The position numbers were made by a program, and so were the translations under genes. A stretch of 64,000 bases of DNA. Origin: Tetradesmus obliquus (lineage: Eukaryota; Chlorophyta; Chlorophyceae; Sphaeropleales; Scenedesmaceae). The notes below the pieces were generated by a model that saw only the letters and a list, made by a program, of their open reading frames with translations, ran no database searches and had not been told where the DNA came from. Positions 31,692-41,600 of the stretch are shown in pieces. The stretch spans positions 2,108,001 to 2,172,000 of the forward strand of contig CP126203.1 of NCBI GenBank assembly GCA_030272155.1, written 5' to 3'. Every line of letters starts with the position of its first letter. Within the stretch, counting starts at the first letter, position 1.

Positions 31692-33202
31692 TCTACCTTG
31701 CTTGCAGGCCCAAGAGGTAGGTACTGTGGATCTCCCAACACCCAATGCTATCACCTTAGCTTTTGAAAGTCAGCAGAAATGCAGTGCAACACAGATGGTA
31801 TGCACTGTGATGCAAGAAGCAACAGCAGCAGCAGCAGCACGACTATCAGGTATCACTGCGACGAGCAACACATGCGGCTTCTGCTGATGCAGCTTGCGTA
31901 CATTCGTTTGGACACGTCACCGCCAGCATGGGCCATGCACACGCAGAACAGTAACACAGCACGCTGACTTTGAGCGTTGGTGGAGGGGTCGAAATTTCCT
32001 GCTGTTGCTGCTGGTGCCGCTGCTGACGCCGCCGTTGTCTGTGTTGCCTTTGCTGGCAGGCGCTGATGGGGCAGCAGGTGAGGCATGCAGCAGTGTTTCA
32101 CCTGCGCCTCAGGCAGATTGTTACATGTTACACCTTACATGTTACACCAAGAAGAGGCCTTGAGCACGACACCACAAGGTTTTCAGAGATGCTGTTGATT
32201 GCAGCAATGCAGCCGCAAGCTTGAGCTATAGCAGGCAGTGTCACCTTGCTCTGCATCTGGCAGGTGTGTGTCACCGGCACAAATATGTCTGCTACATAGC
32301 AGGCTGACGTTTTTAGAGCTGGCGTGTTACTAGCAAAGCAAGCTGCATCCGGCTTAATGCAAAAACGCAGTGGTGAGGTCCAAATTTGCCATGCAAGGCG
32401 TAGGTGCCTCGTTGAGGCTCCTTGTTTTGACTCTCTGCCGCACCATCCTCTCCTAAATTCCCTCTTTTCTTTTGTTCAGGTGCCCCTGGTCCTGATGGCC
32501 CTGATGGTGAGTGAGGGCTGTTGCTGCGCTTGTAGAGTAGGGGCTGCTTTGCATACAAAAAAGGGACAGACCGCACTGCATTGCTCGTCTGGGCACTCTG
32601 TTGCATGCCTGTTGCAGCATTCTTCATGCGCACCCACCACACGCAACAGCAGAGCATCAGGGCCAGTTAGTTCAGCCTGCATTCTGCTGCGGACAGATAT
32701 AATGGGTACGTTGCGCCCTGTCACGTCGCATGCTGTGTCACATGGTAACCCCATTCAGCAGCCAACGAGAGCCCCAAGAAACACTGCATAGCACACGGAA
32801 TGCAATCTTGAGGTGTGCACATTTAGCTGACGTGTTGACAAATGCGACAATGCTGACTCACCCTGTTGTGCTGCTGCTCACCCATGCAGGCAAAAATGGC
32901 AACCCAGGTGACGCATCATGCCAGCAGCTGTCCTCGCATGTTCAAGATGGCATACATTCCGTTGAATTCCATGCTGTGTGTTTTGGAGTCTGCACACAGC
33001 TGGGCCGCACAGCAGCGTCAGTCACACCATATACTGCTATGTCATTGTTCATCACCCTGGCCAGCAAGTAGGGAACAGGCATCAGCAGATCACTCATATC
33101 TGCACGCTGCCAGGCCTGCTGCAGCACATGTGGTTGTGTCAAGGCAACCAGCTGCTGTACTTGGGGCTGACATAGCACGCCTGCCTGTGCTGAGCGCCTC
33201 TG

Positions 33203-33237
<35 letters not shown>

Positions 33238-34255
33238 GTGTTTTTTTGTTGGTCGTTGTAACTATACATAGGGCCACGAGGCGTGGGAGGTGAGGTGCTG
33301 CAGAACCTTGCACATATCTTGCAGCAGTTCTTGACTGGCATTCCACATGCTGCCTGATTCCTCATCTGGACACTCTCATGCTGGCAGCTGACACACCAAA
33401 CGCACCCAACATATACATGCGGCGGAATGCTGCTGGCCAGCCTGCAAAGTAATAAAAAAAAGCGCAAACAGCCTAGATATCCTGCACAGCATGTAACCAG
33501 CAGAGCCACCTGGTGATCATCATCATCATGTTACCATTTAAGCCATAGCAACGTCGCCATCGGCCCCGCGCCCCACAGGAGCGGCTGAATGAACAGCCAC
33601 CTGGTGATGTGAGTTGGCTCACATGCAGTCACGTGATGTGAAGTTGTGATCTGCTGGGCTGCTTGTCATTCTGAACATTGATGCGTGGTGGCTGCAGGCC
33701 TCTTCATGATGCAGCATAGCAGTACTAGTGTGCTGCCGCGCTACATCATTGTGGTGCATGACAGCACCTGCAAGCCATTGTTGCTCATGTGTATGTGCTT
33801 ACTTCCGCTTGTCTTTCCTGTCGTCTGCACGATTCCTGTTTGCAGCTATGCAAGCCTGCACGAATGTGGAGTTCCGGCCAGTGAATCCAACCGCCCCCAA
33901 CCTCTGGGTAATCAGCTCCGACGGGACCTTTCCCTCCATCGGTGATACATCCGAGGACCTGTGGTTTGATTGCAGCAGCACTGGCGCACCAGCCGCGCAA
34001 GTGTATGGCGGGATGTGCTACATGGTGTGTCAATGCAACAACCCAAATAGCAACGGCTGCGTGGCGGAGGGCCCGGCAAACATACGCAACTTCTACGTGA
34101 GGCAGTTTGTGAACGTCGCGCCAGCCAACCCTGCCTCAGTCTTGCCTTCAGCCGAAAACAAGGGGTTATATTGCAGTTCGACGCTGACCACGCAGCTGAC
34201 GCAATTAGACATAACCTGCTTTTTGAGGGCCACTGTGTCTTGCTGTCTGCCGTAG
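27269..34255 (+). CDS. Secreted collagen-like protein C
   Basis: Exons 27269-27572, 27757-27900, 28101-28109, 28550-28567, 28757-28846, 29406-29468, 29850-29876, 30354-30422, 30497-30523, 30589-30624, 30690-30725, 31133-31222, 31708-31716, 32060-32077, 32480-32506, 32890-32907, 33272-33289 and 33846-34255 join in frame to about 470 residues. The N-terminus is hydrophobic (signal peptide, ending near SIGAAG). A Cys motif follows (CKWAGFYWHGNYCSPC, then ACAPR), then a CCPNATGPPGPQG transition into Gly-X-Y repeats with interruptions of the form GQxxPG. The C-terminal domain contains WFDC, YGGMCYMVCQC and a terminal CCLP. Every collagen exon begins and ends inside a Gly codon (phase 1). Some acceptors in the 30.4-30.8 kb tandem block are a choice among alternatives. 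An extracellular structural role is inferred. Confidence 0.8.
29476..29577 (+). repeat. Dispersed repeat flanked by GAAT tetranucleotides, copy 1
   Basis: GAATGAATAAATG is followed by AGCTACGCGTGGTGTGTT, then weaker homology ending CGATGAGGAAACCTCATGCGCC. The same order recurs at 55357-55490 in collagen-like gene E, and the inverted GTGAACACACCACGCGTAGC with (TCAT)n recurs at 56333 and 56656. It is likely a small mobile or amplified element. Confidence 0.7.
29603..29714 (+). repeat. 58-bp direct repeat, two copies, intronic
   Basis: Two copies of a unit starting TGTCAGCTGTTGTCTGCG and ending in the AAGCAAGAT...GTACAGAG stretch lie head to tail (about 29603 and 29661) in an intron of gene C. 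Related TTTGCCTGTTG(G)CTGTTGTTTGG stretches recur to about 29920, around the 27-nt exon at 29850. Confidence 0.7.
30423..30826 (+). repeat. Four tandem 101-bp intron-plus-exon units in collagen-like gene C
   Basis: Units 30423-30523, 30524-30624, 30625-30725 and 30726-30826 are each exactly 101 bp. Each consists of a short AT-rich intron (GTGATT...GTTATAACATTGTTA) and a collagen exon ending GGCCTGCAAG or similar. The first three keep an AG acceptor and an in-frame Gly-X-Y exon. The fourth has lost a base and no longer encodes Gly-X-Y, so it is probably a dead exon. The parent exon is 30354-30422. Confidence 0.85.
33518..33564 (+). repeat. 47-bp dispersed repeat, copy 2
   Basis: Identical over 47 bp to 16246-16292. 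Here it lies in the last intron of collagen-like gene C. The flanks differ between copies. Confidence 0.8.
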
Positions 34256-35605
34256 CCGGCGCAAGCTGCTGCTATGCATTGTATGCTAGGTGGTGCTTAC
34301 AAAGAAGCCAAGTGCACCTGCACGTGCAGGCATGCCGGTTGCTGTTGCTGTGCTGCGGCAGCAGGACTTGCAGCAGGGAGCTTCACAAAATATGCAGTGA
34401 CTTTGCATGCTTGCTGGTTTGGTTCTTTTTTATGCAGCAGCGACATGTCGCTGTACAGGCGATGCATGTAATTTGTTGTGCTCATGATGTTGTCTTTGCC
34501 GAATGAACTTGTCATGGGCTCCCAAAGGGCGCGGTTTACCCGTGCGTAACTTCCAACATGTGAATCTGTGTCAAAAAATTTGGGGTCGGGGCGCAGGGGT
34601 TGCAACCCCTCAATTGAGGCGGATTGTTGGGTGACTGGGGCGCTGAGTGACTGAAGCAGCGCTGATCATGAAGCGTCCAGCCTAGTGGGGTTTTTCCTAC
34701 TGTAATGAGTTTAGGTATGATTGCGCGCTAAACAGCACCATCAATGTGCCCAATAGTTGTGGTTGGGGTGAGGGTTTATTAAAATACAAAGTTGTTAGCG
34801 GCGGACGTGTCACCATTTGCACATGCAAGCCGACTGCAGCTGTTGTCAACTTGACAAATGATACGTCAAAGGACAATAGACGAATGCACATGCAAGTGTA
34901 TTGCCTGCGCATCCCCTTTGGTGTCTCAGTTGTCCCCCGGCTTCCACATTACGCTCATCCCCTCACTCCATCGCCATTATTGTCGTTACATTGCGGTGCA
35001 TACTCAAGTGAATCAAGGACTTCACAAAGTAAAGGTAGCCCATGGGGTAGCCTCGTTTGTTGGGGCGCCAACGCAGGGTTGTCATAAACAGACCCAAACA
35101 CCTGTCCTCTGCACCACAGCATCTGCTGCAGTGCTAAGAACCGCTGTCCAATTGCACGTGCATGCCATTGCTGCTGTGCACAAGGCGCATGCATGCCGCC
35201 AGGCAGCATGTGCATATGCATGACACGAACTCCCCCGCTTCTCCCTTTATTTGGGGACAGGGACAGGCATTGATGATCATATCACCCCTGTGATAATAAT
35301 ATTGTCGATCAAGACATAGCAACAGCGGTTGGCGCCGCACCCCACTGGAGCGGAAGAGAGAGTGAGCACTACGCAGTGCTCCATCTTGTCTGCAACATGG
35401 CGCACACCTCAAATCAGCGCCAGCTCCTCAGAGAGCGTGCAATTGCGCTGTGCATCATGCTGTTGAGTGCTGCAAGGCGGGAGCAATGCCTGCTCGAAGC
35501 CAATTCCAGGCGCATCATGGTTTATGTGTTCAAACCACGGGGAGACAGCCCGTTGTTGAGCCAATGACAGGCTCATTGTGCAAATCAGGCAGCTGCTGCA
35601 TCCGT
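34256..35605. other. Spacer between convergent genes C and D
   Basis: About 1.3 kb shared by the 3' ends of gene C (+) and gene D (-). No gene seen. A TGTAA on the + strand at 34467-34471 and a TTACA (minus-strand TGTAA) near 34986 are candidate poly(A) signals for C and D. Confidence 0.45.
34467..34471 (+). terminator. Candidate UGUAA polyadenylation signal of gene C
   Basis: TGTAA about 210 nt after the stop codon of gene C. Motif match only. Confidence 0.3.
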
Positions 35606-38600
35606 TCAAGTGAACCTTAGGCAGCAAGCCGCCCTGCCCCGCACGGTGCAGCCTCCTGCAGTAGACCCAAAGCTTTCCGTGACCATGTAGCTGCATTGAA
35701 TTGCCTTGGCAACGGAGGGCGGCGCGTCTTGTGGCATGACCCCCGTCAGCTGCTGTAAGGTGATCTTTTGGTAATATGCCTCGTCTGTGCAATCCAAGTA
35801 GCACTCGCCTCCCATGGTATAGTACTTGCCTTCCAACGACACGATAAAAGTAGAGGTATCTCTGCATTTCAAGCAGATGCATGATTGCGGCGGGCAGTAC
35901 GGTGAGGTTTGAGCACATCCTGTGTGCACATGCTTCGCCTCACAGCAGCTGACCCTAGCGTCACATGCACTGCTGTGTAGCCTACATGTTGTTGCTGCTG
36001 CTGCTGCTATGATCACGTGGAGTGTGTCTAATCCAACACAGCGCAGATACATCCGTCGTGCGCTTCTGAGCAACCTTGAAGTATGATAAAGTTGACGGCA
36101 GCAGGCTGACTCGCGGCCCGTGGTCTGTCCTGTCACATGTAACAACATGGTCTGTCCTGTCACATGTAACAACATGGTCTGTCCTGTCACATGTAACAAC
36201 ATGGTCTGTCCTGTCACATGTAACAACATGGTCTGTCCTGTCACATGTAACAACATGCCCTTCTGGCATGTCTCAAACTTTCTGACATGGTGACTTGACC
36301 CACACTTGGCTAATAAGCGTCAGCACCTGTGGGTCTGCATGTAAGAGCACACAGCCAGTTACAAGCTTTGACGGGCCATCACTGCACATTGTCATTCCAT
36401 CAGCAGTGGCAGCCATCTAGCAGCATCATACAACAACTGCTCTGCAACAGAGCCAGAGCAGCCAGCTGAACATTTTCACCTTCCTACCTGCAGTCGAAAC
36501 CTGCCAGAACAGTTGTCGCTGGAGGACCACTCCCGCCAATGCCACCAGCAGAAGAGGTGCTGCCCGCTGTGAATGTTGCCAGGGTCGCCGTAGCGAATTG
36601 AACGTCAGCACACTGTATGCCTGCAGGACAGCGGCAACAGTTTTGTGTCTAAAAGCAAATCCAGATTGGCAAACTCAGCGCATCTGGCAACGGTACAGAT
36701 GCAGTACAGGGTGAGTGCACATCACTGCTCTGCAAACTGCTGAATGCATGCAGCTGCTGACCATGTAGCTGGCTGAGCAGGCAGCAGGCATGGGCAGCAT
36801 ACAGATCTCTAGCTGCTCTGCAAACTGCGGCTAGATGCACACAGATGCTGACCACATCGTTGACTCTGCAGGCAGCAGGCATAGGCAGCTAACAGATCTA
36901 GCTGCTCTGCAAACTGCTGCTGAATGCACACAGATGCTGACCACATTGCTTACTCAGTAGGCATGGCAGCAAATAGATCTCTAGCTTGAGCATGCAGCTG
37001 CTGGCGGCATGCAAGGTGCTGGATGGAAGCGCCAGCAGCAGCTCAAGCTGCGGCATTGTTGGAAATGCTGACTCAGTTGATGATGAGCTGAACCCTCTGT
37101 GAAGCCGCACCGCAGTGTGAGACAGCTGTTGCGCGGCCACTGCTGCCTCGGGTGGCCCCTGTGACACATATGATGCACATGTGCTGCTGCGAAATTCTCT
37201 CTACAGCTTGATGGCTCTGCAACTTGTTCAAGTACTGTCAAAACGTGTTGAAAAATGGCTCGCTGCTACAATGCAGCCACTAGCAGGCCTTGAATGACAT
37301 ACACCAAGCTCCATATACCTGGGCCTCCAGGACCTGCAGTCACGACAGTGACAGCATTTGCAAGCACACAACAAGTCAGCCACAAATCATTTGCAGCAGC
37401 AATCTAGCACATTGTCAAAACACAACAGTAACTGCGAGCATGCCCAGTACGCAGTGAGGATAAACATGCGAAGCTGCGGACAGTGATGCAACAGCAGCAG
37501 TGAAGTCCAAATGCCTGGTTGCTGGCAACAACTTGCGTTTTTCACAATTGTGCGGCGCACAGCAGCAAGCATGTCAAAAGGCTGTGTAGCTGCGCAGCTC
37601 ACAGTGGCAGCAACATCATGTTGATGGACATGCGTCTGCTCTCTCACCTGGAGGTCCGTTCAGGCCTGTGCGCACATGCCCGTACGTGTTATGTAGCGTG
37701 CAGCAAGCAGCGGAGCAAGCAAGCATGGACAGGTAAGACGTTGATGCTGTTTGCTTGATGTATGTGCTTGAACATGTGCTTGAGATTCTGCTTTGGCCTG
37801 CAGGTGAACACTGTTCTTGAAGCCAGACTCAATCTGGAGCGTGCAGTGTGGGAGGCCCTGTCAGTCCTCATGATCCCTGCAGCACAAAACGTGCTTACCA
37901 GATCATGATTGCCTTAGGTGTGTTACAATATCCCCGTCTTGACGTAACATAACAACAGACACGCCAGCAATGAGTGAGGTTGGGCCAGAAGCGGGCAGGC
38001 TACGCGTGTGCCGCGCACACAGCAGCCGCCAGAGCAGTGACAGCCCAGCATTCTCAGCTGAGCAGCACACAGCACACATCCCAACCCACTCCCCACCTCA
38101 CTCAAATTGCTGCACCAGGCAGGCTTGCGATCTTCTCCTGCATCACACGCGTGACAGCACACTTCTGTGCTGCCGACATGCCGACATACAGCAGCCACGT
38201 GTCAGACTGCCAGTCACCTTGTATGCGAATGAACAGCGGATGCACCCCGCATTGAAAGGCCCACGTGGCGCCGCCTCGCCGCAGCGAGTGCCCACCATAT
38301 GCGGAGGGGTCCAGGCCACACGCCTTAATCAAATCCTTCAGACCCACCAGCAGACGAGAGTATGTCAGGGGCACATACACACCACCCTGCACATGACCAA
38401 ACGCCGGTGCATCCCCATCCGCAGGATGCAACGTGAACAGCTTCTGCAGCCAGGCGTATGGGTCCAACACGTGTCCCTTCACCCCTTGAATGGTGATGAC
38501 CTGCTGCCGCTGCCGAAACTGGTTGGTCTTTGACATGGTAACTGTAATATGTACACAGTAAGCCGCATGGTCAAACACAAAGTTTTTGCGCCGCAGCACT

Positions 38601-41600
38601 GCCATAGACACAGGGCCAAGCCCAACACCGTCCACACACAAATGCCCTTTGCGGAGAAAGCCAAAGAATCCCACCAGTATTGCTGCCCACAGAGCAAGTG
38701 CAGGGCCGCCCAGCGGCAGCGCCCGCACAAACTGGAGTAACAGGGCCGGGGTGATGGGCAGCTTGGGCTTTGCCACATCGCCTTTCACACGCTTCACCCC
38801 CCTCAACAGCCTTGGCAGCAGCTGCCAACCTTGCCACACACTCACATCCCAGCCATGCACGCCCAGGAAGTATTTCCAGGCCTTCAAGTAGTTCACAATG
38901 GACTTGTAAGACGCGGACCGCGCAAAAAACGCCACTACCCAACACACTACCAGCTCCTGTGGGGCCCACAGCATCGGCAGTAAACCCAGCAGTAGCAGCA
39001 CGCGCACCACATACTTCAGCGACTGCTGATACTGCCCCAGGGTGGAGTCAGCCAAGTCATGCTTCAAATAGCCCAGCGCCTCCTGATGCAGCGCCAGCCT
39101 CGGTTGTGTCGCCGCCACTCCCGGCGGGAAGCACTCCGCCCCTGTAGGTCAAAGGAGGCGCAACAGCGTCAGGTACCAGCAGCCAATTTTCTGACTGTGA
39201 AACAACCCAGCGCTGCAGTAGCGTATGCACCACACTCCAAGCACATCGACTCAACGCGTCTGCCATACAGTTAACAGCACCAGGGATGTGCTTCGCCCCG
39301 ATACGGAACCTGAGCTGCACGGACAGTGTGGCCATCTCCTTCAGCCACAAAGACACTAGGTGAGGCGGCGCATCACCTTTCATGAACCATGCCACCACCT
39401 GGCTATTATCCGTCCGCACCCGCCAGTAGCGGCCTGCCATGTAATCTCCATACAACCGCACACACACCACCACCGCATACATTTCCCACACAGAGATATG
39501 CGCAGTCTTCTCTGGTACATCAGCAAAGCAGCTGCAGAGCTGCGTGTACGACAATGAGTTGTACGCACCCTGCAGCCAAATGCCCACACATGGCTCACCG
39601 CCTGCACCTGTCAAAGACGCATCCGTCTGAAACTGCGCCCACTTCACAGGCATAGCCGGCAAGATCTGATGTTTGCCATTCAGTGACGGCGCCACATTCA
39701 ACCACCACAGTAGCTCAGAGCGCAGCCATGCTGACACGCGCACGCGGTGTGACGGCTTGCGTAGTCGGTGCATTGTCACCTGCAGGTTATGACAAAAGGT
39801 TCTGCCTGCATATACGACACGGCTCACCCACATCAAGAAACCCAGAAGCTTCTCCAGTTGCTTGCGCGTCACAAACTTAGACGCCAGACACTGTTGGCAT
39901 ACATCACGTAACTTTGCCAACTTAACCGGGCACAAGCCCACCGTCATTGAGACAGAATCAATCTCTAAACCCAAAGACACTTTGACATGAGCAGGCGGCT
40001 CAGTCTTGCCTGGCCCTTGGCTGAGTTTGAAGCCAAGACCTTCCAACCTGCTGCAAGAGCCACGCCACGCCGCCAAGCACTTGTCCTGCTTGGGGCTGAT
40101 GATTGTAAAATCATCCATGACCGCTGTCACAGACGCATCAAACTCGGACATCAGGCGCCGTTGCAGCGCCGCCGAGAAACGCCCAGCCACCTCAGGGGCC
40201 ATCCTATGCCCAAACTGCAAACGGCTGTCCACCATCAGCCGCCCCTCAGCATCTCTGTAACACTGTAAGGGCCAACATACCGGGTTCACAGGGAAGTTCC
40301 GATAGTACTCCTGTATATCAATGCCTGCCATCCAACACGATGGGGTCACTTCCTGCAGAATGCTGTCAACGGACGCCCAGGGCAAGTACAAGTAAGACTG
40401 TGCGTCATTGAGAGACGCACCGCGAGGATACGAACAGTCGTGTATTATCCGGACACCTCCATTCTTCTTTGGCACTGCACCCAATGGATGCACCCACTGT
40501 GACGCAAACCACTCGGGGGCTGCTGTAATCAAGCCACGCTCAAGCTCTGACGCAAACACCGCACCACAGGCGGCCGCGCACTCGTTAAAAGACGCATAGT
40601 TTTGAGCCACAGAAACCCTTGGCACATTCTGCGGGTGAACAATTGACACACCTTCAGTCAACACCGCCGACAAGAAAGACCAATCATGGTCACCACCCAG
40701 CACAGGCTGCCACACATGGACCGACAACGGCCACCGGCTTCGCATTTGGTCCACAAATTGCTGCTGATGTGGCAGCAACCTGCGCCACCAACCAGACATG
40801 TTGACCGCACTGGTCACACAGGCAGGGTCTGTGATACGTTTCACAGATGCATCGCAATCTGGCAAGCCCCAGCCTGCCCAACTGATGTCCCAGACTTTTT
40901 GCACGGGCTGCACGCCCCACAACGCCTGCACAAAGGTGGTGGCTGCTCCAGCATCCTTGCAGGTGTCAGTGACGCTACCTTCACCACCAACAACACTGGC
41001 AACTCCACGCACCACACCCGACCCAGCAGGTGTTGCACCTGACCCAGCAGATGGCGCACCAATCTCACCCATAGTACCTGACACAGCAGGCACAACGCAC
41101 ATCTCACCCACAGCACCTGACCCAGCAGGCGCGACCAAAATCTCACCAACAGCACCTGACACAGCAGGCGTGACACGAGTCTCACCAACAGCACCTGACG
41201 CAGCAGGCGTGACACAAATCTCACCAACAGCACCTGACACAGCAGGCGTGACACAACTCTCACCCACAGCACCTGACACAGCAGGCGTGATACATGCAGT
41301 ACAGCTGGCGGGTACATTCCCACACCGGCCAAAGTCCGCACACGAACTCCCGGGAGCACTGCTCGCAGCATCCAAGAAAACAGCAGCCACAACCTGACTG
41401 CAGCGCGCATCTGCTGCCCTGGACGCAGTTCCAGGCATGCCAAAGTCCTTCACATAACCTGACACAGCAGGAGTGACATCAGCAGTAGCAGCATTCGCAG
41501 CTGCTACCACCGCCAGCAGCGCGCAGCACACCAGTGCTGCCAACGCACTGCCGGCCAACATACCTCCACCCCAAGAACCCTGAAACTCCTCCACCGACGG

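Noticed and set aside
36076-36285. Frames with nine-residue repeats on both strands (CDRTDHVVT type)
   Set aside because: Produced by the 27-bp intronic minisatellite, whose period is a multiple of three.
36898-37167. Possible extra gene D exon beginning GPPEAAVAAQQ on the minus strand
   Set aside because: It does not continue Gly-X-Y, the acceptor phase does not match the neighbouring exons, and the protein joins in frame without it.
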